64,000 bases of DNA from Spirochaetae bacterium HGW-Spirochaetae-1 (GTDB lineage Bacteria > Spirochaetota > UBA4802 > UBA5550), in assembly GCA_002839375.1 (NCBI GenBank), contig PGXY01000008.1:181043-245042 (forward strand), read 5' to 3'. A program made the translations under genes and the position numbers. Shown in pieces: positions 45,413-53,744 of the stretch (position 1 is its first letter; each line of letters starts with the position of its first letter). A model generated the notes under the pieces. The model was not told the DNA's origin and searched no databases. It was given only the letters and a program-made list of their open reading frames with translations.

Positions 45413-46657
45413 ATGAAAAAAGAAGCGGTTATCGGCATAATTCTGATTTTTCTGGGCATGGGATTCTTTGCCTATTATGACCAGTTTATTAAACCCGAGG
45501 AAAATGCCCGGCAGCTGCTCAGGGAAGGCAAACTGGTATTCGAAAGGGGGAACAAGGAGGCGTTGAATGACTCCATCAACCTTTTTACCAAAATAATCGC
45601 CCGCTATCCTGAAACTGAATCGGCCCGTGATGCCTATTATTTCATCGCCCAGAGCTACGAGAAGCTGGGACTGAACCGTCTGGCTTATCTGAAATATATC
45701 TATATCCTGAAAAACGAGAAAAATATTTCCGAACAGTTCGCGTCCGAGGTGAAGGCACGCATAGCCCGGCTTACGATTATGAAACAGCAGACCGAGGAAG
45801 GCGTGCACCAACTTCTGGATATGCTCAATTATTCCGCCAATAATGATTTCCGCAGCAGGGTTTACACAGAGCTGGGACACACATACCTGAAGGGAGGCGA
45901 GTATTCAAAGTCGAAGCGCATGTTTGATATCGCCCTGTCGGAAAACGGCAGTAATGAAGAAGCCATACTGGGTAAGGCCAGGGCCTTCAAGAGGCTGGGT
46001 GAGGACGACAAGGCCTATGACCTCTACGAGTATTTTCTGAAATATTACGGCGATTTCAGCCCCTATTCACATGATCTCAGGAGCGCATACCTGAGCCAGC
46101 TCTACAACAGCGCTTACAACAGCTACAAACGGGGCAGCTATTACAAGTCCATCGAATATTTCAGCAGGCTAATCCGTTTCTTTCCCGGCTATAAAAAAAC
46201 TGAAAACGCTCTCTATTGGATTGGAGAGAATTATTTCGCACTGAAAAAATATGAATTGGCAATAAATTATTTTGACAGGACGCTTTTGAACGGGTTTCCC
46301 CATAAGGACGAAGACGCCAGGATGAAAAAGGGATACAGCTATTTCATGGCCAAGCGCTTCGATTTATCGGCCCGGGAATTTCAGCAGTACCTGAAGGACT
46401 ATCCCCACGGGCGTCATGTGAGCACAGCGAAGAAATGGAAAGAAATGAGCACCAGGGAGATTCTCTACCGGATCAAGGACAAGATGGAGCCCGAAGACGA
46501 AAAGGATATGGAAAAGGAACCGGATAAGGGCAAGGACCTGGAAAAAGAAGAAAGCGATGAGGAAAGCGTCGGTGATGATCTGAGCAACGGCGCCGATGAA
46601 GTGAGCAACACCGAAAGCGCAGAAGAATCTGAACTGGAAAATGTAGCGGAATTATAA
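45413..46657 (+). CDS. Membrane-anchored TPR protein with acidic tail
   Basis: A 414-residue protein has an N-terminal membrane anchor (about residues 6-25) and about nine TPR-like helical pairs (SARDAYYFIAQSYEKLGL, VYTELGHTYLKGGEYSKSK, ENALYWIGENYFALKKYELA). The C-terminus (about 360-414) is a low-complexity Glu/Asp-rich stretch. The layout resembles BamD/CpoB-like periplasmic scaffolds. It probably acts with the Fn3-like protein encoded just upstream. The partner and function are unknown. Confidence 0.8.
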   Translation: MKKEAVIGIILIFLGMGFFAYYDQFIKPEENARQLLREGKLVFERGNKEALNDSINLFTKIIARYPETESARDAYYFIAQSYEKLGLNRLAYLKYIYILKNEKNISEQFASEVKARIARLTIMKQQTEEGVHQLLDMLNYSANNDFRSRVYTELGHTYLKGGEYSKSKRMFDIALSENGSNEEAILGKARAFKRLGEDDKAYDLYEYFLKYYGDFSPYSHDLRSAYLSQLYNSAYNSYKRGSYYKSIEYFSRLIRFFPGYKKTENALYWIGENYFALKKYELAINYFDRTLLNGFPHKDEDARMKKGYSYFMAKRFDLSAREFQQYLKDYPHGRHVSTAKKWKEMSTREILYRIKDKMEPEDEKDMEKEPDKGKDLEKEESDEESVGDDLSNGADEVSNTESAEESELENVAEL

Positions 46658-46673
46658 AATTTATTTATTGCCG

Positions 46674-46729
46674 TACGGGCAAATTAGGTACGGGCGGGTC
46701 GCGACCCGCCCGTACCTAATTTGCCCGTA
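46674..46729. repeat. Perfect 28-bp-arm palindrome between TPR and HtrA genes
   Basis: Arms 46674-46701 and 46702-46729 are exact reverse complements with no spacer. The core is GGGTCGCGACCC, and each arm contains GGGCAAATTAGGTACGGG. It lies between convergent genes and can form a cruciform or a bidirectional hairpin. Confidence 0.85.
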
Positions 46730-46759
46730 TTTAATCTGCCCGCACGGTAAAATAATGAT

Positions 46760-47896
46760 TTACGGTCTTTCCTTTATCGTCAGCCATAAATTTTGTTTTG
46801 TCTTGTCTCTCCATACGGTCACACGGATGGTCTTCCCAATGGGTGTTTTACTTACGGTGTTTATGAGATCACGGTAATCCTTCACATCCGTATCCTCAAC
46901 TTTAATGATGACGTCCTTTATACGGAGTCCGCCTTTTTCGGCCGGGCTGTTCTCTTCGACGCCGCCTACCAGCGCGCCTTCAATTTTATCAAGGCCAAGT
47001 TCTTTGGCAAATTCCTCTGTCAGGGGTGATATCTGCACGCCAATGTAGCCGCGTTTTACCTTTCCATACTGCTTCAGGTCTTCCAGGGTGCTCTTTATCG
47101 TGTTGATGGGAATGGAAAAACCGATGCCGATATTGCCGCCGGACTGGGAGAAAATGGCCCGGTTCATGCCGATGACTTCACCATCGAGATTGATGAGGGG
47201 ACCGCCGCTGTTTCCCTGGTTGATGGAAGTATCGGTCTGGATATGGGTATTCCCCGATGCATCTACTGACCGTCGTCCCGTGCCGCTTACGATGCCCGAG
47301 GTGTAAGTTCTGTCAAGACCGAAGGGATTGCCGATGGCCACCACCATGTCGCCGATGCGTACTGAATCGGAGTCGCCCATGTAGACCGGTTTAAACTTGC
47401 CCTTTCCCTCGATCTTCAGCAGTGCGATATCCATCATCTTATCCGATCCTATGACCTTTGCCTTGTATTCCTTTTCACCCACCGTTATGGTCACGGTGTC
47501 CATCTCGGCTATGACATGATGGTTGGTGCAGATGTAACCGTCGCTGGATATGATGAAGCCCGTGCCGAGGCCACGCTGTTTCCTGGTTTTGGGCGTGGTG
47601 GCCTGTTCTCCGAAGAACTGGCGGAAGAAGGGATCATCAGTAAAGGGGTGCTTGTATCGCATCTGCACGGTTTTTTCCGTACTGATGAATACAACTGAGT
47701 CCTTGTATATTTCAAATATTTCACGGAAAGTGTCCTGAAGCTGATGTGCCGACGAGTTTTTATTTTTTGAAACAAGAGGCGAGGGCCGTTCCGCTTCAGA
47801 GAGGAATGAGGTTCCTGCCTGGAGAAGGGAAGCGGTGAGAATCAATGCCGCAAACGATGCAAATGCCGTGATGCCGTGTTTCTTTAATACATTCAT
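46760..47896 (-). CDS. HtrA/DegP-type trypsin-like serine protease with PDZ domain
   Basis: This 378-residue periplasmic protease starts with a signal or anchor (about 8-28), then an S1C protease domain with the His of TNHHVIAEMD, the Asp of MMDIALLKIEG and the Ser of GNSGGPLINLDG. A single PDZ domain (about 280-375) follows, with GYIGVQISPL and VGGVEENSPAEKGGL. The catalytic triad is complete. It degrades misfolded envelope proteins. AGGAT precedes the ATG. It is transcribed divergently from the outer-membrane protein gene, a sensible pairing with envelope quality control. Confidence 0.94.
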   Translation of the reverse strand: MNVLKKHGITAFASFAALILTASLLQAGTSFLSEAERPSPLVSKNKNSSAHQLQDTFREIFEIYKDSVVFISTEKTVQMRYKHPFTDDPFFRQFFGEQATTPKTRKQRGLGTGFIISSDGYICTNHHVIAEMDTVTITVGEKEYKAKVIGSDKMMDIALLKIEGKGKFKPVYMGDSDSVRIGDMVVAIGNPFGLDRTYTSGIVSGTGRRSVDASGNTHIQTDTSINQGNSGGPLINLDGEVIGMNRAIFSQSGGNIGIGFSIPINTIKSTLEDLKQYGKVKRGYIGVQISPLTEEFAKELGLDKIEGALVGGVEENSPAEKGGLRIKDVIIKVEDTDVKDYRDLINTVSKTPIGKTIRVTVWRDKTKQNLWLTIKERP

Positions 47897-48209
47897 GATT
47901 ATCCTGCTTTTTTTCTGCCCGGGGCCCGGGTCTGGAATATGACTTCATAATAAACGTTTAGAAGAATGAAATACGGATATGTTACGGCAGGACTTTATTT
48001 TTTCCTCATAAAAATAAGGTATGTTGCCATTGATAGCAGGGCCTCGAATGGACGAATAAATAATCTTATATCCTTTTCATCATATCTTTATCAAATCTTT
48101 ATAAAACCCCGCTACTTATATATCCGAAAAGATAAAATTTTTATACGCATGGCTGAATCACGAAAGATCAATCGGCCAAATAATAACATAACAACATATG
48201 GAGGAACAT
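47897..48209. other. Divergent intergenic region between htrA-like and outer-membrane genes
   Basis: The gap of 313 nt holds a GC palindrome (CCCGGGGCCCGGG, near 47923-47935) close to the protease gene and a long AT-rich stretch with repeated ATCTTTAT motifs (about 48080-48115). Promoters in both directions are expected, but none is clear. No coding sequence is supported. Confidence 0.5.
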
Positions 48210-49274
48210 ATGAATTTCAAGACTCTCGGTCTTACACTGACTCTAGCCGCGGCCCTGGGCGGCGGTGCGGTTTTTGCCCAGGATGCTCCGGCTCCGGTAA
48301 AAGAAGAAAAAAAGGAAAGCAAAATGGGTTCTCTTTCGGGGGAGGCTTATTTTGGCTATACTCAGGATCTCGAAGACAATGACGGGAATGATAAAAAAGA
48401 CGGTTCATTCACGCTGGACAGGGTATATGTGACCTGGAAAAAAGACATGGGTGATAATTTTTCAGCCCGTGTAACGGCCGATATTGCCGATGTCAGCACT
48501 ACAGATGATAATGCAGTATCAGGTGGTGATGATGCCACTAATCCCAGGGGTTACTTCTTTGTTAAATATGCCTATTTTCAATACAAGAATAAAATCGGTG
48601 ATATAGGTCTTGAAACGCAGGCCGGTCTTATCGGAAATCCTATCATAGGCATAACGGACAAACTGGGCGGCATGAGATGGCTTACTCAGAACCAGATAGA
48701 TTCACAGAAAATCAACAACTCGGCTGATTTGGGTGTGAGCCTTGCCGTTGATTTAATGGGATTTGCCACCCTTACTGGCGCTGTCCTCAATGGGGAAGGA
48801 TATAAATATGTTTTCGATGAAACCTATTCCGGTAAATCCATCGATACACTTCTGTCCATTACTCCAATCAAAGGTCTTTACATAAACGGATATTTTAAAA
48901 ATGAATATTACGCAAAAGACCAGGTAGACCGTTTCTTCGGTGCCGGCATTGCCTGGAGTGATAAACTGTACAAAGTCGGTGTGAACTATGTCTATGTGAG
49001 TGATTCAGAAAAAGCTAAACTGGGAAGCTATATTGACGCGTGGGCCAATGCCAATCTCAATGATGCTATTTCCATGCCGGTTCTTATTGTTGGTCGGTTC
49101 CAGTACAGAATGCCGAAAGAAAGCAGTGATGATTCACTGACAAGTTTTTTCTTCGGTCCCGGCTATCAGTTTAATGAAAATCTGCAGACGGCAGCCATCT
49201 TCGGTTATTCAAAAGCTGAAAGCGCTGATGATGCAGATATGAACCTGACATTAAAGGCTGAATTCAAATTTTAG
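48210..49274 (+). CDS. Outer-membrane beta-barrel protein (porin-like)
   Basis: The 354-residue product has a signal peptide (MNFKTLGLTLTLAAALGGG to VFAQ), then a Lys/Glu-rich stretch and a long series of alternating amphipathic strands (GEAYFGYTQDL, FTLDRVYVTWKK, IYGYSK-like). It ends in an aromatic residue (LTLKAEFKF), a typical outer-membrane insertion signal. GGAGGAAC precedes the ATG at 48210. A strong terminator follows. It is probably an abundant porin-like protein; its specificity is unknown. Confidence 0.82.
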   Translation: MNFKTLGLTLTLAAALGGGAVFAQDAPAPVKEEKKESKMGSLSGEAYFGYTQDLEDNDGNDKKDGSFTLDRVYVTWKKDMGDNFSARVTADIADVSTTDDNAVSGGDDATNPRGYFFVKYAYFQYKNKIGDIGLETQAGLIGNPIIGITDKLGGMRWLTQNQIDSQKINNSADLGVSLAVDLMGFATLTGAVLNGEGYKYVFDETYSGKSIDTLLSITPIKGLYINGYFKNEYYAKDQVDRFFGAGIAWSDKLYKVGVNYVYVSDSEKAKLGSYIDAWANANLNDAISMPVLIVGRFQYRMPKESSDDSLTSFFFGPGYQFNENLQTAAIFGYSKAESADDADMNLTLKAEFKF

Positions 49275-49310
49275 AATACTCTGATGTAAACAGCGAGCAT
49301 AACAGTTGCA

Positions 49311-49343
49311 GGGGGTACCCAAACGGGTACCCCCCCTTTTTTT
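49311..49343 (+). terminator. Rho-independent terminator of the outer-membrane protein gene
   Basis: GGGGGTACCC (49311-49320) pairs with GGGTACCCCC (49325-49334) over AAAC, followed by CC and a run of seven T. It lies 36 nt after the stop. Confidence 0.9.
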
Positions 49344-49383
49344 CCTGTTGACAACTTTTTATCTCTTCCATTTCCTTGCCATT

Positions 49384-49689
49384 ATGGCGGAACTCACCGA
49401 TTACCAGAGAACGGTTATACTGTACTGCCGGGAGTTTATAAACGAGTTGCGGCAGCGGGACTTTATTTCCATGGATCATGATACGTATGATGCTATACTG
49501 CTTCTCATGCTGGACCGCGGCGAGTTCGGGCCCGGCATGTTCCGCGAAGTTGAACAATACCTGAATGACCTGTCCGGGCAGCTTCTCATGGCCTATTCCA
49601 GGGAACCGCAAAATACACGGCTCGACTCCCTGTACCGCAGGGCTGGGAGCCTGCGCGACATGGTGGCGGGAGTGCTGAATGGCGTGTAA
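49384..49689 (+). CDS. Small hypothetical helical protein
   Basis: The gene is unrecognised. The 101-residue product (MAELTDYQRTVILYCREF start) is helical, charged and soluble, with EFGPGMFREVEQYLNDLSGQLL in the middle and RAGSLRDMVAGVL at the end. Codon use matches the neighbours. The start is uncertain, since no strong ribosome site precedes this ATG and the frame is open back to 49306 inside the terminator. It stands between the outer-membrane protein and the DedA gene. Confidence 0.55.
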   Translation: MAELTDYQRTVILYCREFINELRQRDFISMDHDTYDAILLLMLDRGEFGPGMFREVEQYLNDLSGQLLMAYSREPQNTRLDSLYRRAGSLRDMVAGVLNGV

Positions 49690-49835
49690 CATCGGTGCCC
49701 TGAAAAATACTAATATTTTGAAAACCGCGTTTTCATGGCTTGTCTTCCATCAGTCTGTTATTATTATTTATTTACAGCATATTTATGCGCAGGCATCTCG
49801 CTTGTGGTAAAATGATTGTAAATTGCGAGGTCTGC

Positions 49836-50465
49836 GTGATTTCACTCGATGCAATGATACATTTCTATTCCTCTTCGGGGTATTTTGCCGTGTTCGGCGT
49901 TCTTCTTCTCTGCGGTTTCGGGTTTCCCGTTCCCGAGGATATCTCCATCATCGCCGGCGGTGTCATCTCGGGTCTCGGCTATACAAATGTTCACGTGATG
50001 TTGCTGGTATCCTTTGCGGGCGTCATTGTGGGGGATATGATCGTATATAACATGGGGCGTTTTTTTGGTGAGAAGATATTCAATCACAATATCGGCAGGA
50101 AGTTGCTTGAACAGGGGTGGTATGATAAAATCCTGAAGAGTTTCAATCGAAATGGTAAAATGGTCCTTTTCGCAGCCCGGTTTATGCCGGGGCTTCGTAC
50201 GCCAATTTTTCTTACGGCGGGTATAACCAAATTTGTTGGTTTCCCCACATTTATTATAATTGATGGGTTTGCGGCACTCATAAGTGTTCCCCTGTGGAAT
50301 TACCTCGGCTATTACAGTGCCAGTAACAGGGATCTTCTCCTGAGCTGGATAAAGAATACAAAAATTGCAATTTTTGTAATTCTGTTTGCCCTTGTTATCT
50401 TTTACCTGTTGATGAAGGTTTTTCGGAAAAAATTTGTCAAATTGAACCTGCTCAAGGAAGAATGA
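49836..50465 (+). CDS. DedA-family membrane protein
   Basis: This polytopic protein belongs to the DedA/SNARE-associated (VTT) family of putative lipid scramblases or transporters. Hallmarks are FGFPVPEDISIIAGG (reentrant-loop Glu), the GVIVGDMIVYNMGRFFGEK segment and FAARFMPGLRTPIFLTAG with the conserved Arg residues. GTG at 49836 has GCGAGG upstream and gives 209 residues. ATGs at 49812 or 49854 are alternatives, and the frame is open back to 49740. It may help move undecaprenyl phosphate or phospholipids across the inner membrane. Confidence 0.88.
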   Translation: MISLDAMIHFYSSSGYFAVFGVLLLCGFGFPVPEDISIIAGGVISGLGYTNVHVMLLVSFAGVIVGDMIVYNMGRFFGEKIFNHNIGRKLLEQGWYDKILKSFNRNGKMVLFAARFMPGLRTPIFLTAGITKFVGFPTFIIIDGFAALISVPLWNYLGYYSASNRDLLLSWIKNTKIAIFVILFALVIFYLLMKVFRKKFVKLNLLKEE

Positions 50466-50620
50466 GGCCTGTGTGCATGACGCAGTTGCATAGTATAAAA
50501 TAGGTTTTTCTTCCCCCCGCAATTCTGTTTATAGTACCGTGCTAAAAATACCGTTTTTGCCCAAATAAAGCCCGCATACAATAGAAGCAATAAAATCTTT
50601 ACATTTACCAGGCAATACAA

Positions 50621-50648
50621 TTGACTAAATCATTTGTTATGCTAAAAA
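50621..50648 (+). promoter_or_regulatory. Putative promoter of the extended SDR gene
   Basis: TTGACT at 50621-50626, a 16-nt spacer and TAAAAA at 50643-50648, the latter preceded by TGC as in extended -10 promoters. Confidence 0.4.
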
Positions 50649-50697
50649 TTATCCAACACCGGCTTGTTCGTTATCTGAGAAGAGTAAGGAGGACCAC

Positions 50698-51678
50698 ATG
50701 AAATGTCTGGTGACTGGTGCAACGGGATTTCTGGGAACAAACCTTGTCCAGGAGTTGGTGAAGAAGGGATGGCAGGTCCGCGCCGCCGGCTTTCCCGGGT
50801 CAGAGACGCGATATATACAGGACACGGGCGTCGAGATCGTTTTCGGTGATGTGACTGATCCGCACGATGTGGACGAACAGGTCAGGGGGTGCGACGTGGT
50901 CTTTCACGTGGCGGGTGATACATCCTTCTGGAAGAAAAATTATGAGCGTCAGCGGAGGATCAATGTCGAAGGACCCGTGAATGTGGCCGAGGCCTGCCTG
51001 CGTCACGGTGTGAAGCGCATGGTCCATACCAGCACGGTGGACAGCATCGGATACAATCCTCACGGCCTGGCCGATGAAAACTGGAAGGAATATAATTACG
51101 CAAATACAGGATACAATTACGCTGACACAAAACGCGAAGGGGAGATGCTGGTGCGGCAATACAATGACCGGGGCCTGGAAACGGTCATCATTCATCCCGG
51201 CAGCATGATAGGTCCCTTTGATTATACGCTTCAGTTCGGCCGGATATTTTTTGATTTGCGCGACGGTAAAATTCCCGGCTGCCCTCCCGGTGGAGGACCC
51301 TTTGCCCATGTGCGGGATGTTGCCCGGGCCCATATCTCCGCGGCTCTGAAGGGGAGGCCCGGAGAGGGATATATCTGCGCAGGGGAGAACGTCACGTACC
51401 GGACTCTTTTTGAATTAATGGCACGGAAGGTGAATGCCAAGTGCCCGCGCTTTGATATCCCGCCGAAACTCTTTGTTCTTTATGGTTACCTTGAGGAATT
51501 CATTGCCGGTTTTACCCGCAAGACCCCGGAAATGAACCCGGGGCAGGCACGGTACATGTCGGTGAAGGCCTTTTATTCCAGCGCAAAAGCGGAGAAGGAA
51601 CTGGGTTACCGGATAACGCCGCTGGAAGAACAGATCGACGATGCCTTTAACTGGTATGTCGAAAAGGGATTTTTGTAA
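50698..51678 (+). CDS. Extended SDR: NAD-dependent epimerase/dehydratase (HpnA/dihydroflavonol reductase-like)
   Basis: This 326-residue enzyme has the Rossmann motif GATGFLGTNL, the DVTDPHDV segment, HVAGDTSFW, the catalytic Ser/Thr in HTSTVDSIG, and YADTKREGE. The later HPGSMIGPFD and HVRDVARAHISAAL match the extended SDR group that includes dihydroflavonol reductases and the hopanoid-associated HpnA. AAGGAGG precedes the ATG. Likely substrates are sugar nucleotides or ketone-containing lipids; which one is not clear. Confidence 0.9.
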   Translation: MKCLVTGATGFLGTNLVQELVKKGWQVRAAGFPGSETRYIQDTGVEIVFGDVTDPHDVDEQVRGCDVVFHVAGDTSFWKKNYERQRRINVEGPVNVAEACLRHGVKRMVHTSTVDSIGYNPHGLADENWKEYNYANTGYNYADTKREGEMLVRQYNDRGLETVIIHPGSMIGPFDYTLQFGRIFFDLRDGKIPGCPPGGGPFAHVRDVARAHISAALKGRPGEGYICAGENVTYRTLFELMARKVNAKCPRFDIPPKLFVLYGYLEEFIAGFTRKTPEMNPGQARYMSVKAFYSSAKAEKELGYRITPLEEQIDDAFNWYVEKGFL

Positions 51679-51739
51679 TACAGGGTCAGGCTACTGTAAA
51701 CAATATAATCCTGGCTGCTTCGCCCATATGGAATTGTCC

Positions 51740-53515
51740 CTACTTATCGTACAGCATGGTGAACTCGAACTTCGTCACGTCCACCAACCCCTGGTCCGTA
51801 ATCTTCAGCTCGGGGATGACGGGCAGCGAGAGAAAGCTCATGGCCATGAAAACATTTTTAAGCTTCGTCCCCATGAGGCGCGCCTCTTCTTTCAGCAGAC
51901 CATATCTTTCAATAACCGATGCGATGTTCTCCCGCGACATGAGCCCGCCGATTTCCAGGGGCAGGTGAAGCATTTTCCCGTCGTGGAGAAGGGCTATGCC
52001 GCCGCCCTGTTGAGCAAGGTGATTGCCCACGCTGGCCATGTCTGAGGCGTCGTAGCCGGCTATAATTAGGTTATGGCTGTCGTGGGCTATGGTCGATGCG
52101 ATGGCGCCCGAGGATATGCCCAGTCCCCGAACGAAACCAAGGGACCGCGCGCCCGTGGCGTGATGCCGTTCGAAAACGGCGATCATGGCTATATCGCGCT
52201 CCCCGTCGGGACTGATCGAACCGTCCCGGACCGAAAGGCGGGCATGGTGTGTGCCGGTGAACAGGCTGCCGGGCATAACGTCGATGACCTTCACCTGGAC
52301 TGAATCATGGCTGCCTTCATAGTCAACGGTGAAATCTTTCTCTGTGAGCGGCTCAGGCAGGTTCACGCTTTTTATGAACGGGGAAAAATCAAAGGGCGTC
52401 GGATCTGCCACGGCTGTTCCGTTCCTTAAAACGAATCGGCCGCCGTGCACGACGTCCGTTACGCGCAGAGAATCGAGGGATTCCAGGATCGTCAGGTTGG
52501 CACGGTATCCTGGCATAATCTCACCCATGGGGGGCATTTCGTGATATGCAAGAAAGCGAGAAAGGTACCGGCCCGGGTTCTGCGTGGCCATGATGATGGC
52601 TTCCATGGTCGCCTCTTCAATGCCCAGCTTCTTCTCCGTCATGATTATTTCCCTGGCACGGCGGATTATCCGGTCTACGTGGCCCGACTCGAAGAGTTCC
52701 TGCGCCGAAAGGTCATCGGAGCAGAGCATGCATCGTCCCGGGTCGGCGTCGGAATGGAGGAGCTGCGGGAGGATAGCGTCCATATCCTTTACGGCGCTTC
52801 CATAGCGCAGGGCCAGGTACATGCCGGCATGGATCTTCTCCGCGGCCTCGCCGGGTTTCGTGGTTTCGTGGTCGTTCATGATGCGTACGGTGCCGTCCAT
52901 ACGGCCGTTTGTAACATAGGCAATGAGGTCATTACCGGAAACGCCGGGGCAGTGGCCGTCGACAATTTTGCCGAAATCATACACGGCATCGACCTTTTCC
53001 CTTGCATCGCCGAAACCGTTTATGACGCCGGGAAAATTCATCATCTCGGCCAGGCCGTAGATGCGCCGGTCGGGAAGGAGGGCGATGATCTCATCCAGGG
53101 TGATGACGGAACCGGACTGTTCCATGTAGGTGGCCGGGACGCACGAAGGAATGCCGATGAACATGTCAAGCGGCAGGATGTCAGCCAGTTCCATGAAGAG
53201 CTCCACGGCGCGGATGCCGAAGACGTTGGCGATTTCATGGGGATCAACCAGCAGGGCCGTGGTGCCGTGTTTTATGGCGTGGTGTGCGAACTCCACGGGA
53301 GAGAGCATGCTGCTTTCGATGTGGATATGGGAGTCCATGAATCCCGGGGAGACGAATTTGCCCGATATGTCCACGACGCGGGTGTCAGGTGAGGGCTGAA
53401 TCGGCACGGCGCTTACTTCCTCGATTATGCCGTCTTTTATCAGGATGTCCCCCCGGTAAAACTGCCGGGAATTGGTATCGATGATAGTGCCGCCCGTCAA
53501 GAGTATGAAATTCAT
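51740..53515 (-). CDS. ade: Adenine deaminase
   Basis: This 591-residue amidohydrolase converts adenine to hypoxanthine in purine salvage. The metal motifs are GFMDSHIHIESSM and VDPHEIANVFG, with CMLCSDDLSAQEL later in the barrel. The C-terminal Ade-specific part has GGGIALLHDGKMLHLPLEIGGLM. Start at 53515 is supported by AAGGGGGA and the standard MNFILLTGGTIIDT N-terminus. The upstream open frame lacks a ribosome site. The DUF4954 gene lies 229 nt upstream, with palindromic repeats between. Confidence 0.95.
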   Translation of the reverse strand: MNFILLTGGTIIDTNSRQFYRGDILIKDGIIEEVSAVPIQPSPDTRVVDISGKFVSPGFMDSHIHIESSMLSPVEFAHHAIKHGTTALLVDPHEIANVFGIRAVELFMELADILPLDMFIGIPSCVPATYMEQSGSVITLDEIIALLPDRRIYGLAEMMNFPGVINGFGDAREKVDAVYDFGKIVDGHCPGVSGNDLIAYVTNGRMDGTVRIMNDHETTKPGEAAEKIHAGMYLALRYGSAVKDMDAILPQLLHSDADPGRCMLCSDDLSAQELFESGHVDRIIRRAREIIMTEKKLGIEEATMEAIIMATQNPGRYLSRFLAYHEMPPMGEIMPGYRANLTILESLDSLRVTDVVHGGRFVLRNGTAVADPTPFDFSPFIKSVNLPEPLTEKDFTVDYEGSHDSVQVKVIDVMPGSLFTGTHHARLSVRDGSISPDGERDIAMIAVFERHHATGARSLGFVRGLGISSGAIASTIAHDSHNLIIAGYDASDMASVGNHLAQQGGGIALLHDGKMLHLPLEIGGLMSRENIASVIERYGLLKEEARLMGTKLKNVFMAMSFLSLPVIPELKITDQGLVDVTKFEFTMLYDK

Positions 53516-53649
53516 GCCGATCCCCCTTTGTGATTGCGTCCATGAGTTGATGACAATCATTTGTCCGGCATGGATGCAATTAATCCAGCAGAATTTGTTT
53601 TGGTCGAGGAAATTTTGATGGTTCAAATTGCGTAATGGCGTGGTAGGCG

Positions 53650-53735
53650 GTGATAATGCAGGGGAGGGTGGTGATAATGTAGGGGAGGGTTTTAAACCCT
53701 CCCCTACATAGGGAAACCCTCTCCTGTATTATCAC
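53650..53735. repeat. Nested palindromic repeat with tandem units
   Basis: An inner perfect inverted repeat (53677-53692 with 53694-53709) sits within an outer imperfect one (53650-53669 with 53716-53735). The left arms of both are near-identical units, GTGATAATGCAGGGGAGGGT and GTGATAATGTAGGGGAGGGT, 21 nt apart. It lies between the DUF4954 and adenine deaminase genes. Confidence 0.8.
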
Positions 53736-53744
53736 ACGGTGGCA

